This document shows, piece after piece, positions 12,923 to 23,539 of a DNA stretch of 64,000 nucleotides. A model generated the notes under the pieces. That model did not search any database, had not been told where the DNA came from, and saw only the letters and a list, made by a program, of their open reading frames with translations. The DNA is from Nelumbo lutea. Taxonomy: Eukaryota > Streptophyta > Magnoliopsida > Proteales > Nelumbonaceae. The position numbers and the translations under genes are program-made. Location: contig JAKGHH010000002.1 in assembly GCA_022828595.1 (NCBI GenBank), positions 86,334,076 to 86,398,075 of the forward strand, in the 5' to 3' direction. Position 1 is the stretch's first letter. The number at the start of each line of letters is the position of its first letter.

Positions 12923-14133
12923 TGAAGGGATGGGATATCCATCATATGGATGGCGGAACCCTGCAAGAAGGTTGGGCAAAATTTCAAAAATTTCATTACT
13001 CCCATCCGGGAATCGTATTCCCAATTTAGAAAATTGCATTTTCATGATTCGTTCTTGTAACCAAAGCAGGCCAAATCTGTAACCAAGAATAGGGAGAGGT
13101 ATACCCGATACGGAATTCATGCAAAATTGTTCTTCCTAGTGTAGGTATTCACGCCCAAAGAGTGTACCAAATCTTCACTCCACTGAAGATGACACGTCTT
13201 AGGATGAGGCAGGATCGACAAGTAGTTCTTCACCAAGAACCCCTGATTCTTCAGCAAGAACCGAATGGGGTAGTGAGCACAATTTCAGAATTGTTTCTCC
13301 TAACAAGAAAGAATATCAAGATCAAATCTTAATCAGTTCCAAGAAATGGATCGAATAGGGTAGGGCGGCAAGAGCAGAGAGAGAAAACTGGAGGCAAAAA
13401 CAATTAAACTGTGTTACTCTTTTCAGGTCTGCCCTACTCTTTTAGTATAACCCTTAAAGAGATAATCTCCTAATCTGATTAGGAGTTTCTTGATCCAAAT
13501 CTTTATTTGGATCTGAACTCTTTAAGTGATAAGGATAATCCCTTATGTTATCTGCAGATCAAAATCAACTACTATTAATCAAATTAGAAGTTCCTTGATC
13601 CAAATCTCTATTTGGATCTAGACTCTTTAAGTGGATAAGAATTATCCTCTTATCCTCATCTGCTGATCCATACCCAGATTTGCCCCTAATTAATTAATCA
13701 AATTAACCCAATTTGAAATGGGCTTTAGGCCCATTAAGCTTTTAGGCTCACTTCCACTTTAATGCTGGCTAGTTTAGCTCTATTTGTATGGCATGGAACC
13801 CTATCATTGATCTACACATCAGCCACATGGGTTCAGCCTAGCCTTAGTTATAAGGCCTGGCTGGATTCACTATAGGACACAGTGAACCCCTGAGTCTATC
13901 ACCATGGACTTTTAATGGCCCCAACATTTACAGTAAATGGTCTTTGGGTCCAGCCATCTTATGAAGGCCCATGGACTGTGGGCAGATGCAAGATTAGCCC
14001 ATCAGGTATAACCCTTAATTGTCTTACACTTAACCTCTCAGCCCATAATGGTCAAACACTGCCTGACAAGAGAGGGCCTCTCCCTCGGCTACAAGGTACA
14101 ATGCTGCACTCTCTACTCACATGGATCCTGAGA
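12923..14133 (-). repeat. Copia LTR fragment, reverse orientation
   Basis: This is the reverse complement of the copia LTR seen at 8939-10860 and 57787-59746. It starts at TGAAGGGATGGG (the LTR right end, reversed) and runs to about 14133, just past the CACATGGATCC word. About 700 bp of the LTR start is missing. No copia coding sequence is attached on either side. Confidence 0.8.
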
Positions 14134-14322
14134 GCGAAGTTCACCTTGTCGCCTTCAAGAGGGGCTTCTAACTACATGACTGTCTCGCCAGGTTGTTCCA
14201 CCCAAGTAGACTACAACACAATGTCCCTTGAGTCAGTTCTCGAAAGGGTAGCCAACAAGGTCATTGTGGAGCCTAAAACTGAGGTGGAGGTCGACTGTGA
14301 AGAGATCAACCAGATTTGCATT
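14134..14322 (+). other. Open stretch of unknown origin between two LTRs
   Basis: The frame stays open from the LTR fragment to a TGA at about 14325. The novel part reads 'LSPSRGASNYMTVSPGCSTQ' followed by an acidic C-terminus (EVEVDCEEINQICI). I do not recognise it. It could be captured host sequence or filler DNA at the junction of two elements. Confidence 0.3.
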
Positions 14323-15888
14323 TGACACGGTGCTTGGTGGGTGTCGAATCCAACCAAAAATAAAAAGTCTTGCTCGAAGTGAATAATTTGTATATAGTGA
14401 TGAGCAAGGTCATCTCCACAGGGATTGGGTGGATTTATTTCCAAGTATACAAAGTAAGGGGTTGTTGAATTAAGGAAAATAAGATGAAATAAAAGAAAAT
14501 AACAGAAAGCAAGGATCAAATCGATGGGAGATAGCTTCCGATTGAAGGGGCAAGTTCAGCTTTGTTTCTTTTCATTGATCCTCGATGCAAGGATGAATTC
14601 ATGGGATATGAATAAATTGGTTATAGCCATTAACAAGCTCTAACAGCCGGCCTCTACTCGTATTATTCGACAACCAAAACAAGCTCTTTGATTGCTTCTC
14701 TTATTAATAGATAGTCCTAAACAAGCTCTTAGGATTTAATCTATTAATAGCATTAAGAGGGGAGAGACTCAATTCTGGTAAGCGATCTCACAAGCTCAAA
14801 CCGTTTAAACAAGATCATATATTTTCCTAAGATAGATCGAAATCTTTTTTGCAATCAATTTATGTTAGTTGCCACCATGATTAATCCTACCAATCATATA
14901 TGAAATTGGAGGTTCAATCGGCCATAGATTATTCTCATTGAATGAGCAAGGGGCCCTTCTTGCTTAATCAATAAAAGTAATCTTAACAGGAAATCACAGA
15001 AAACATATTAATACCCATAAACAGTGAACTAAAATAAAATCAATTAGATCTCACAATGTTTATTGAATCAAAGCTTCCCTAACCCTTCAACCAAGAAATA
15101 AAACCTTACAAACACTTAATGATGAAATTGCAGCTTCCAGATGAGAGGGGGCGAACTCTGCTTCTTCCTACTTGGTTGCTGATTTTTCTCTTTGAAGGTT
15201 GAAGTTCTCTTAGAGGATTTGATGGTGCCCTTGGGTGCTAGTCCGCCCCCTTTATATAGACTTAGGAGGGAGCTGTCTCCTGCTCCTCTAACGATTTCTT
15301 TCTTCATTGGGAGTTTAGTTCTCTAATAGATAATACCTAGATTAGATCTAATCTACTCCTATCTCTTAACTGGTAATCTTAATCTCTTTTATCTTTCTAG
15401 AAAGACAACAGAAAATTGAATCTGATAGGACTCTTTGATGGTTTTTATTCATGCATGCTAAATTCATATTGGGCTTTCTCAATGAATTGGGCCATTGCAA
15501 GGCTTCTCTATGAAATGGGCTTCTCTGCGAACTGGGCTTCTGCTGCGAACTGGGCTTCTCTACTAATTGGCTTAGACTTTGGGATCGATTTTGACCTCGA
15601 TGATGTCCGAGTCTATCAAAACTAAAAACATTAAAGCTGTAGAGTTTTTCCTTATATTTTCAATGCATCTTGAATCATCTCAATCGGAGTTTGGATGGGA
15701 GAGTTATGCCCAGGTTACCGCACAACGCCAAAATTGTGAAAAATTATCCGATTATCCTCATTTTTTACCAAACGCCTTCTTTCGTGCCCTAAATCGAAAT
15801 ACAAGAATAGTGAGTCCAATTAAGTACTAAATAAGTGTAAAAGACTGAATATTAAGGGATAAAAATATGAAATTTTTTATTATCATCA
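14323..15888 (-). repeat. 3' LTR of Gypsy4-B
   Basis: On the minus strand it begins TGATGATAAT at 15888, immediately after a polypurine tract (15889-15899), and ends at GTGTCA (14323). Length is about 1566 bp. A partial second copy of its first ~540 bp lies at 18396-18935, and a forward-strand fragment lies near 61340-61760. A shared landmark is the box TATATA followed within about 20 bp by GCGGACTAGCACCCAAGG (minus strand, about 15260-15230), a plausible promoter region. Confidence 0.75.
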
Positions 15889-16534
15889 AATCTCCCCACA
15901 CTTAGACCATGCCTGTCCTCGGGCAAGACAAAATTCAAGCAAGAACAAACTAACTATCCTATTGATTTTTTTTTTTAAACTCAACTCCCCTTCATCTTTC
16001 TCCACAAATATTCTAGGTTAAATATTGCAAACCATTAAATCAACACTACCAAGTCATACACGACTCAAAAATCAGTCAATCCAATTTTTGCTACTGCAAA
16101 CGAGGTAGTAAACTAGGGAAAACATCTTTATCTTCTTTATCTTTTTATTTCCTTTTTCTCCTCTGAAGAAGTGTGCATTTTATGCTCCATCTCACTTTTG
16201 GATTGTTTGGCCAGTAGGTGCATTTTATGCTCTGTCCTATTATCAGATGACTTGGCTGGTAGGTGCATTTTATGCTCCATCCTACCATCAGATGACTTGG
16301 CAGGTAGGTCCACAAGAATTTTCCCAGAATATTGTTTCGATTGACTTCAAAAGAGTTGAGTTTTTAATTTTTTTTAAATAAAAAACAATTAAAACCTATA
16401 CTCCCCTCCCACACTTAATTTCATAAAGCTTGTAGAATTATAAAGATAAGGGGTCTTCCCTGATGCGGTGGAAGGTGGGTGAGGAGGACAAAATTTCATG
16501 CCATACTTTGTATAATTTGGGCTTTCGAGAGATA
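15889..16534 (-). promoter_or_regulatory. Gypsy4-B 3' untranslated region with hairpins and polypurine tract
   Basis: Minus-strand order: a first PPT-like tract (TTAAGTGTGGGAGGGG, 16418-16403), three related small hairpins (16258-16286, 16215-16239, 16171-16195), an RGGA-loop hairpin (15910-15925, one mismatch), the PPT (15899-15889) and then the LTR. The copy at 16258-16286 has outer stem GGTAGG/CCTACC instead of the GTGAG/CTCAC seen elsewhere. No coding capacity is evident. Confidence 0.65.
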
Positions 16535-18395
16535 CTTCTTCCATATTGTATACCTGAAATCCTTCATAGAAAGGTTTTAGATGGTGCCCATTTACCTTGA
16601 ACCTTTTAGCTGTGGTTGGACTTTGAATTTCAACTGCTACATAAGATAAAACATTAGTAACAATGAAAGGCCCAACCCACCGAGATCACAACTTACCAGG
16701 AAAGAGTTTAAGCGTATAATGGAAAAGAAGATCTTTTTGACCAACTGAGAAATCTTTCCTTGAAATTATTCTGTCATGGAAGGATTTTGTCTTTTCCTTG
16801 TAGATTTGAAAGCTCTCATAAGCGTCATTGCGAAACTCTTCAAGTTATTGCAGCTACAACTTTCTTTGTTCTCCCACTTCATCCATGTGCATGATGCATT
16901 GCTTGACCGTCCAGTATGCTTTATGTTCCAGTTCGACAGGGAGATGACATGGTTTGCCAAATACTAAGCGGTAGGGAGACATACCTATAGGAGTTTTCTA
17001 GGCCATGCGTTAAGCCCATAGTGCATCGTTGAGTCTCAAACTCCAATCCTTCTAGAGTCAACCATTTTTTCAAGTATGGACTTGATCTCCCTGTTGGATA
17101 CCTTAGCTTGTCCACTTGTTTGGGGGTGGTATGCAGTGGGGATTCGATGGGTGATGTTATATTTCTTGAATAAAGCCTCTACCACCCGGTTACAAAAATG
17201 AGTGCCTTGGTCACTTATTATCGCCCTGGGCATTCCAAACCTGGAAAAAATGTGGGACTTGACAAAATCTACAACAACTTTAGCATGGTTAGTTCAGGTA
17301 GCTTTAGCTTCTACCCATTTCAAAACATAATCCACAGCTAGTAGAATGTAAACATTACCAAAAGAGGAAGGAAACAGGCCCATTAAATCTAAACCCCATA
17401 CATCAAATATTTCACATACAAGTATAGGGGTAAGCGGCATTTGATTTTTATGACTTAAGTTGCCCATCTTTTGGCATTGTTCATAGGACTTGTAGAACAT
17501 ATAAGCATCATGAAACATTGTAGGCCAAAATAATCCGCACTCCAATATCTTTCGTGCTGTTCTTTTTGGACCGAAATGGCCCCCATAGGCATACAAATGG
17601 TAAAACTAAAGAATGGAAGGGATTTTGGGGTCGGTCATGCACATCCGAAGGATCTAATGAGAGCATTGTTTCCATAAATATGGGTCATCCTAGATGTAGT
17701 ATTTGGCATCGCTTTTTTCCTTATCTTTTTGGGCTCTTGATAATTCTCCTGGTATGGTTCTAGTAATCAAATAGTTAACAATGTCCCCGTACCATGGAGT
17801 TTCTTCTTGAATTGTAAAAGGGTGCTCATCCGGGAACTCGTCCTTCAAAGGTGTTGCCTCTTCGCTCGTGGTCAGTCTACTAAGGTGATTTGCAACCAAA
17901 TTTTCTGCACCCTTCTTGTCACGGATTTCTAGGTTGAATTCTTGTAGTAGAAGAGTCCAACGGATGAGCCTTGGTTTTGCTTCCTTCTTGGCGAGCAGAT
18001 ATTTTAGGGCTGCATGGTCAAAATAAACAATCACTTTAGTACACAATAAATATGAACGGAATTTTTCTAGGGCAAAGACTACAGCTAGGAGTTCTTTCTC
18101 TGTTGTTGAATAATTGCATTGGGCATCATCAAGGGTTCTCGAAGCATAGTATATCGCATGAGCAGCTCTTCCAACCCTCTGTCCAAGAATGGCACCAACA
18201 ACATAGTTGCTTGCACCGCACATAATTTTGAAAGGGAGACTCTAATTCGGTGGCTGAAAAACTAGGGCTGAGGTCAACGATTCCTTTAACTTATAAAATG
18301 CTACCTTGCATGCTTCATCAAATCAAACATCACATCTTTCTGGAGAAATTTACATAAGGGATGAGTTATCTTGGAAAAGTCTTTGATTTTCTTTG
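16535..18395 (-). pseudogene. Gypsy4-B pol remnant: end of RT, RNase H, integrase
   Basis: Minus-strand remains of an Athila/Tat-like polyprotein. It opens at the end of reverse transcriptase (IKDFSK), then RNase H (18223-17690: [55 protein letters not shown]) and integrase (about 17600-16540). In the integrase zinc finger one Cys is Tyr (KSYEQCQ). The catalytic core shows GLDLMG and ISDQGTHF, but the Glu expected in GQAEVSNRE is Lys. The C-terminal part with WVGPF and KVNGHHLKPF is near 16690-16560. Stops and frameshifts break it at several places. The catalytic Asp usually seen in RNase H 'CDASD' is Gly (CGASN). Much of the polyprotein upstream is lost at the junction with the LTR piece at 18396. 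Confidence 0.88.
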
Positions 18396-18935
18396 AACTA
18401 ATCCCATCCTATCTCTTATCTAATCCCCAACCTTCTTTTCCTTATAGGATTACATTCAAAGTTTAGATCTAATAAGACTCTTTCCCTCTTGGGAGATTAC
18501 ATTTGAATTAGGACTCTAGACTCTTGCATCCGAGTTGGGTTTCTCTACTACTTGGGCTGCTTCCAGGTTCTTCTGCGAGTTGGGCTTCAGTTGTTAAATG
18601 GGCCTGGCTGTGAACTTACTCCAACTTCGGGCCCGGTTTTGTACTCGATGTGAACCGAATCAGTTAAAACCCAACATAAAAAGTTGTGGGCCTTTCTTTC
18701 TTCTTTCTAATGCTTCTTGAATTGCCCAATTCGGAGTCCAAAATTATAAGTTAGGCCCAGATCACTAACTATTGCCGAAACTGTGCAAAATCACCCGAAT
18801 TGGCCTGTTTCCTTCCAATTGCCTTCTTTATTGCCTAGAATCGAAATACAAGAGTAACGAGTGCATTTAAGTGCTAAAGTAGTGTAAAATGATGAAAATT
18901 AGGGGACAAAAATAGGGTTCTTTTCAGTCTCATCA
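18396..18935 (-). repeat. Truncated 3' LTR of Gypsy4-A
   Basis: On the minus strand, TGATGAGACTG starts at 18935 right after a polypurine tract and continues about 540 bp with sequence related to the first third of the LTR at 14323-15888, for example the shared ATCGAAATACAAGA word on the plus strand. It then stops abruptly where Gypsy4-B pol begins. This is a join between two elements, not an LTR end. Confidence 0.7.
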
Positions 18936-20214
18936 AATCCCCCCACACTTAAACTTTGCCCGTCCTCGGGCAAGGCAAAACTCAAGCAAAACAAGAGAAC
19001 CTAACTACTGATTTTCAATCTTTCTTTTTCTCTACATGAGGCCTGGTTCATTGCATGCTTTAATTCAGACTTGGTAACCTTCCCTCTTTATATCTCTTTC
19101 TCCCTTTCTTCTCGTCCAAGAGTGATCGCAAATCACCATTCCCCATGGTCCCAGGTTAAATCGATAGTCCAGGAGACAAGCCTTCCCAGCTGAAGCATCC
19201 TTGGCTGAGTGGGTACTCATTGCTTTAACAAACCAATTCAGCCAGATGCAATTACTTTTCTTTGAATCAAAACAAGGTGTGCTTATTGCCATAAGCTTGC
19301 TATGTATCACATCTCCACCACTTAGTGTGAATTCCTAGGATTTGAAGGTGAGAATGGGGTTGGGGTTCTAGGGTGAGTGCATTTTATGCTCCATCTCACC
19401 CTTGCCTTCTTTTCAAGATGTGAGTGCATTTTTTGCTCCATCTCACACTTGCTTTCATTTCTAGATGTCAGTGCATTTTATACTCCATCTCACATTAGTC
19501 ACGATTTTATTTTCAAACTCCCCCCTTTTTTTTTCACAAGAATCATAGGATTTCACTACCTGATCCATGAATTCATTGATCGTGGTTTCTATATGCCTAA
19601 CACAACAAGTTCTAGAATAATCAACCCATGTTTGACAGATAATTATGTGAAAATCAATCAAACCCTTATGCATCTTGCTTATTGATCGATTAAAATCATG
19701 AGGTACCATATGCAGCCAAGAAAGATTCAGTTAGTCATACTTGCATCCTATCTTATCTATTCAACCTAAGCACATGATTGCTAATAAGTTGAAATCGTTC
19801 AAGGATAAGTTTCCGGGAGCAAAAATTTTAAGAAGGTAAGGTATCCCAAATTTCCATCAGATTTCCCTAATCCCCCCACACTTAAGTTATACATTGTCCC
19901 CAATGTATGTGATTATGCATAAAGTAGAAGAATTTGGGGGTACTTCCCTGTTTGTCTTGTTGGGTTCCTGCTAAACACAAAATCAAAACCAAAAATAACA
20001 AATTAACTAAACAAAATGGGTTGCCTCCAGAAGCGCAATTGTTTAACGTCGTTATGCTCGACGTCCTCCTTTGCTACTTTAACTCTCGTGGTTGCAGCTT
20101 TCGGTGTGCTCCCCTTCCATCCATCATGGGCGGGTTCAAATCTGGAATAGGAGCCTTGGTATCCAATTTTGCACTTGATTCTAACTCCTCATTCATATCT
20201 TTTTCAAGAATTTC
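18936..20214 (-). promoter_or_regulatory. Gypsy4-A 3' untranslated region with two PPT/hairpin units
   Basis: Minus-strand order: protease-coding end, a GGAGGCAACCC word (about 20025), hairpin TACATTG-GGGA-CAATGTA (19907-19890), PPT-like TTAAGTGTGGGGGG (19884-19871), three copies of the two-tier hairpin (19493-19467, 19446-19420, 19399-19373), hairpin TTGCCCG-AGGA-CGGGCAA (18973-18956), PPT (18949-18936), LTR. The order equals that of Gypsy1 and Gypsy3. Protease is followed directly by this region, so RT, RNase H and integrase are absent from this copy. Confidence 0.7.
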
Positions 20215-21021
20215 CTACATAGTTGGATCAAAAGTGTCAACTGAATAGATCGAATGGTCTTCATTTGGGTACTTCATAGCTTCAAAAATATTAAATTTAA
20301 CAGTCTCTCCATTACATTCGACGGAGAGGGTACCCTCATCCACATCTATTTTCGTCTTGGCCATTTTCATGAATGGCCTACCTAATAGAAGTGGGGTTGA
20401 ACTTTCGATCGTGTCCTCCTCCATCTTCAAAAGGTAAAAATCAGTTGGGAAAATTAAATCGTTAACCTGCACCATTACATTCTCAACAATCCCTTCTGAG
20501 TAGGCGTTAGAACAATCAGCTAATTGGATAACAACTTTAGTTTCCCTTAAAGGACCTAATCTCAAAGCATAGTAAATCGAGTATGGTATGACATTGATAG
20601 ATGCACCTAAGTATAGCATGGCATGCTCAATTCGCTTATTGCCAATCACACAAGGTAGGGTGAACATACCTGGATCAGCATGTTTTTCTGCTAAGGTCCT
20701 TTTGATCACGACTGAAACATTTTCTCCAACTCCTACCTTAATGTGGCTTTCGTTTGAGTACTGTACCTCCTCTTCTTCTTGTCTCTTTTTCGCCTTCCTT
20801 GGTGTGGTGGGTTCTAGCTGCAGTTCCTTCCCGCTTCTCAGCACCATTGCACTTGCATTTTCCTTAGGGTTGACTACCGTTTGTGATGGTAGTTTCCCGG
20901 AGCTCTACGCCGCCAACTTACTAATGGAAGTGTCAAGTTGGCTGATTTGGTTCCCCAAATTCTGAATGCTGGCTCTTGTTTCCAGTTGAAATTGCTGAGT
21001 ATTAGTAGCTAGAGCCTTAAT
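20215..21021 (-). pseudogene. Gypsy4-A gag end and aspartic protease remnant
   Basis: Minus strand. The open part is 20847-20215, starting MVLRSGKELQ, a motif that in this group marks the passage from gag to protease. The protease follows: 'YLGASINVIPYSIY' is the active-site region, where the family has DLGAS, so the catalytic Asp is replaced by Tyr. It continues with IQLADCSNAYSEG, LIFPTDFYLL and LLGRPFMK, typical of Athila/Tat-like proteases. Upstream toward 21021 the frame is broken but still carries gag-like residues. A copia LTR is inserted at 21022. The protease would be inactive even if expressed. Confidence 0.85.
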
Positions 21022-21913
21022 TGTTAGACAGTTTTGTATGCCTTTAGCTTCAATCAAAATGATGTACTTTATGAATTTATTGTAAATGAATAAAAGTGCA
21101 TATTTGATTCATGTTCCCTTGATATGTTTCTGTGTAATACCCTTAAACTGGACACTTAATGAGACTCGTGTTAGTTTAGAATGTTCACAGCCAGTGGGTC
21201 GGTCTGGGGAGACCTACAAGGCTGACACTGTGGTGCCACCAAGTCGGTTGGGGTGGCTTGTCTCAGCTACCAGGGTGAGACCCTGGGCACATTCAGTGTG
21301 GGATTAATTGAATCTTTGAACTGGACCAGATTTCTAGTATTGCCCTGGACCTTGGAGATTGATGGGCAAAACTGGAAAGTTACACCCGACACCTAGACTC
21401 GATTATGATACTGCACTAGGTGTAGGATTGGGCTGTCTTTGATATACCAATCGGTGAGATCCTTAGCGGGGGTCAAAACCTGGGTATGTTGGGACAGTCT
21501 GAGAATTCATCTGAGTGGGTGATCATAGTGACAGGATCAGCCCCTTTTTCGGACAAAGGTAATGATCGGGGATGCATTCTCACTGATGGAAACCAAGATT
21601 GCCGGTAGCCGATTTCAATCGTTGAGATTTGTTTTGCAAAATATATTTTATATGAGATATAAAAGAATATAAATTATGGTTTCGAAATGATTTGCAAAAG
21701 GTTTTAATTCCCGGGATCCATAATTGAGAGAGTGCAACACTGTTCCTTGCAGCCGAGGGAAAGGTCCTCTCTTGTCGGGCAGTGTATGATCATTAAGGGC
21801 TGAGAGGTTAAGTGTAAGGCCATTGAGGATAATACCTGATGGGATAATCTTGCATCTGCCCATAGTCCCTGGGTGTTACAAGGTGGTTTGGCCCAGGGAC
21901 CACTTAGGGTAAG
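21022..21913 (+). repeat. Copia LTR, left part, split by Gypsy1
   Basis: It starts with the clean family terminus TGTTAGACAG at 21022 and matches the first ~890 bp of the 1960-bp LTR at 57787-59746. It is interrupted after GGGTAAG by Gypsy1. The continuation (GGGCCCATAGAGCCCAT...) reappears at 33175. No copia coding sequence is attached, so this was probably a solo LTR or an LTR that lost its element, inserted into Gypsy4-A. Confidence 0.85.
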
Positions 21914-23515
21914 TGATGAACTTACAATTTATCTATAATTTTTGAGGACTTTAGCATGGATTTTTATGCCGGTTTTATTAATTTTTGCCTTAATTTAGCT
22001 TGATTGCAAGAAAGATTTCAGGGGGAGCCAAATCAACAAAAAGAAGGCAAAAGCAAGGAAAAGAAAACCCAAAATTTATCAAGTTCAGCCCGGCCCAGCC
22101 ATGAGAGCAAGAGAATTTCATTCGGCCCAAGAAGAGCAAGTGAAACTCTTTGGAAAATCCAAGGGAAGAAGCCTAGCAAGAAGGAAATTTTGGCCTAGCC
22201 CATTTTTAGCCCAAATAACAGCCTAAAGTGTAGCCCACATGAGCTCAAAAGCAAGCTAAGTTGTAGCCCAAATAGCAGCCCAAAGGGAGCTAGGGGCGAC
22301 AACTTCTAGGTGTTTCTTGAAGAGAAGGAGGGAGCACTCTAGAAGGTTCATGAGGGGTGTAATACACACCATTCTAGAGGCTTCAAGAAGGGGCAAGAGC
22401 CCCCTTGAAAAACTATATAAGGAGGCCTCTAGGAGGGGAGAAAGTTGTTCAATTGCTTGAGAGGAAGGCTCTCCCACTCTTAGAGGTTCGGCCACCTTGA
22501 GAGAAGAGAAGAGAAGAAGGCTAGGCGCAAGGAAGAAGAAGAAGAAGGGCTGAAGGAAGTTCAAGACAAGCAAGCTAGAAGAAGAATGTGAGTTCGAATT
22601 GAGAGTTTTTGATTCAAAGATCTTCTGTAATAAATCATTTGTAGTTTCATTCTCTTTTGATTTGAATTCAGTTTCTTAGTTATATGTTCTTTCTTCTTTC
22701 TCCTTGTTTCCATTCTTCCTTGATGTATTTCAGCTTGTAAAATTTCAGTTCAGCAATCTAATTCTTTTTGATTCATTCAAATGGTCATGCATTGTACTTG
22801 AAGTTTCTTGAATAAGGGTGTGATTGTAGATTAATTCGGCCAACTAACCTTCAAAACTCAGATCTGAATTCTCAGATCTGAGATTGCAAGATCTGAATTG
22901 CTTGAAAGAGAATTCAGATTTGCAATTTTCAGATTGGGCGAATTAATCTACAGCTTGGAATTCCTAGAGTGCTTGAGAGAGACTCTAGGAATTCAGATCT
23001 ACTATTCAAGAACTGAATTGAGTGCAAGGTTAGAGATAACTTGCACAATTCAGTTGGTGATCAATTCAGATTTGAATTGATGCCTTAGAAGTGTTTGAAG
23101 AAATTCATGCATGGGGATTAGATTCTTGCTAGAGATAGAAGAACCGTCACTCATGCATAGGATGAACATGCGCTTGAGAGAGGCTGTTCATGACCTTGGG
23201 GTTTCACCAAACCAAGGCTCAATCATGATTCATTCGAATGATCCAAATTGATAGATTGTTGAATTCTGAGATTGACATTTACTGCTTACTCTTCTAACCT
23301 GATTTGAAGGCAATTGGACCAATGATTTAGATAGATTTTAATTTAGGATTTCTTAGCTTTCATTAGAGTTTTGATTTATTTGTTGATCAGATAAGAAGTG
23401 CTCAATTTAGTATTGGTAATTGTTTCCTAAATCCTCGTGGGAATGATACTTCACTCTCTACTTTATTACTTGAACGGCTAGTGCACTTGCTAGTGTCACA
23501 ATGAGCAACACATCA
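21914..23515 (+). repeat. 5' LTR of Gypsy1 (1602 bp)
   Basis: TGATG...CATCA ends form a 5-bp perfect inverted repeat. It is followed at 6 bp by the primer site. It differs from the 3' LTR of the same element at scattered positions, for example GTAGCCC at 22263 against GTATCCC at 31921, and AAGAAAGATT against AATATGATT near the start. The insertion is therefore not very recent, or sequence exchange has occurred. Confidence 0.93.
22337..22420 (+). promoter_or_regulatory. Gypsy1 U3 promoter block: two palindromes and TATA box
   Basis: Outer arms CTCTAGAA (22337) and TTCTAGAG (22372) enclose a second pair, GGGGTGT and a slightly mutated ACACACC. Just downstream is CAAGAAGGGGC/GCCCCCTTG (22384-22407) and then TATATAA (22414-22420). 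The same block occurs in all six full-length LTRs of Gypsy1-3. In the other copies the second pair is a perfect GGGGTGT/ACACCCC or nearly so. A core promoter is inferred from TATA and position. Confidence 0.6.
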
Positions 23516-23521
23516 AGTTTT

Positions 23522-23539
23522 TGGCGCCATTGCCGGGGA
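23522..23539 (+). other. Primer binding site of Gypsy1
   Basis: TGGCGCCATTGCCGGGGA lies 6 bp after the 5' LTR. This is the type of site that Athila/Tat elements use with a tRNA 3' end (commonly given as tRNA-Asp); the exact tRNA was not checked. Gypsy3 has the same site with G instead of A at the eighth position. Confidence 0.85.

Noticed and set aside
16171..16286. CRISPR-like or satellite array from repeated ATTTTATGCTCCATC words
   Set aside because: Only three copies with irregular spacing; the same motif sits in the 3' region of several retroelements, so it belongs to those elements.
22256..22573. Minus-strand open frame of about 105 codons starting MLVLNFLQPF, recurring near 32000, 35155, 44837, 47076 and 52490
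   Set aside because: It lies inside the gypsy LTR promoter/R region in every copy, is read from GAAGAAGAAG-type purine repeats, and has no domain. Its recurrence follows from LTR copy number, not from a gene.
22898..23080. Repeated 60-codon frame starting MLEREFR in each gypsy LTR
   Set aside because: LTR sequence composed of CAGATCTGA and GAATTC words; no start context, no domain, conserved only as DNA.
23522..23539. The TGGCGCC site as a tRNA gene fragment
   Set aside because: Only 18 nt, placed 6 bp after an LTR; this is a primer binding site. No cloverleaf could be drawn around it.
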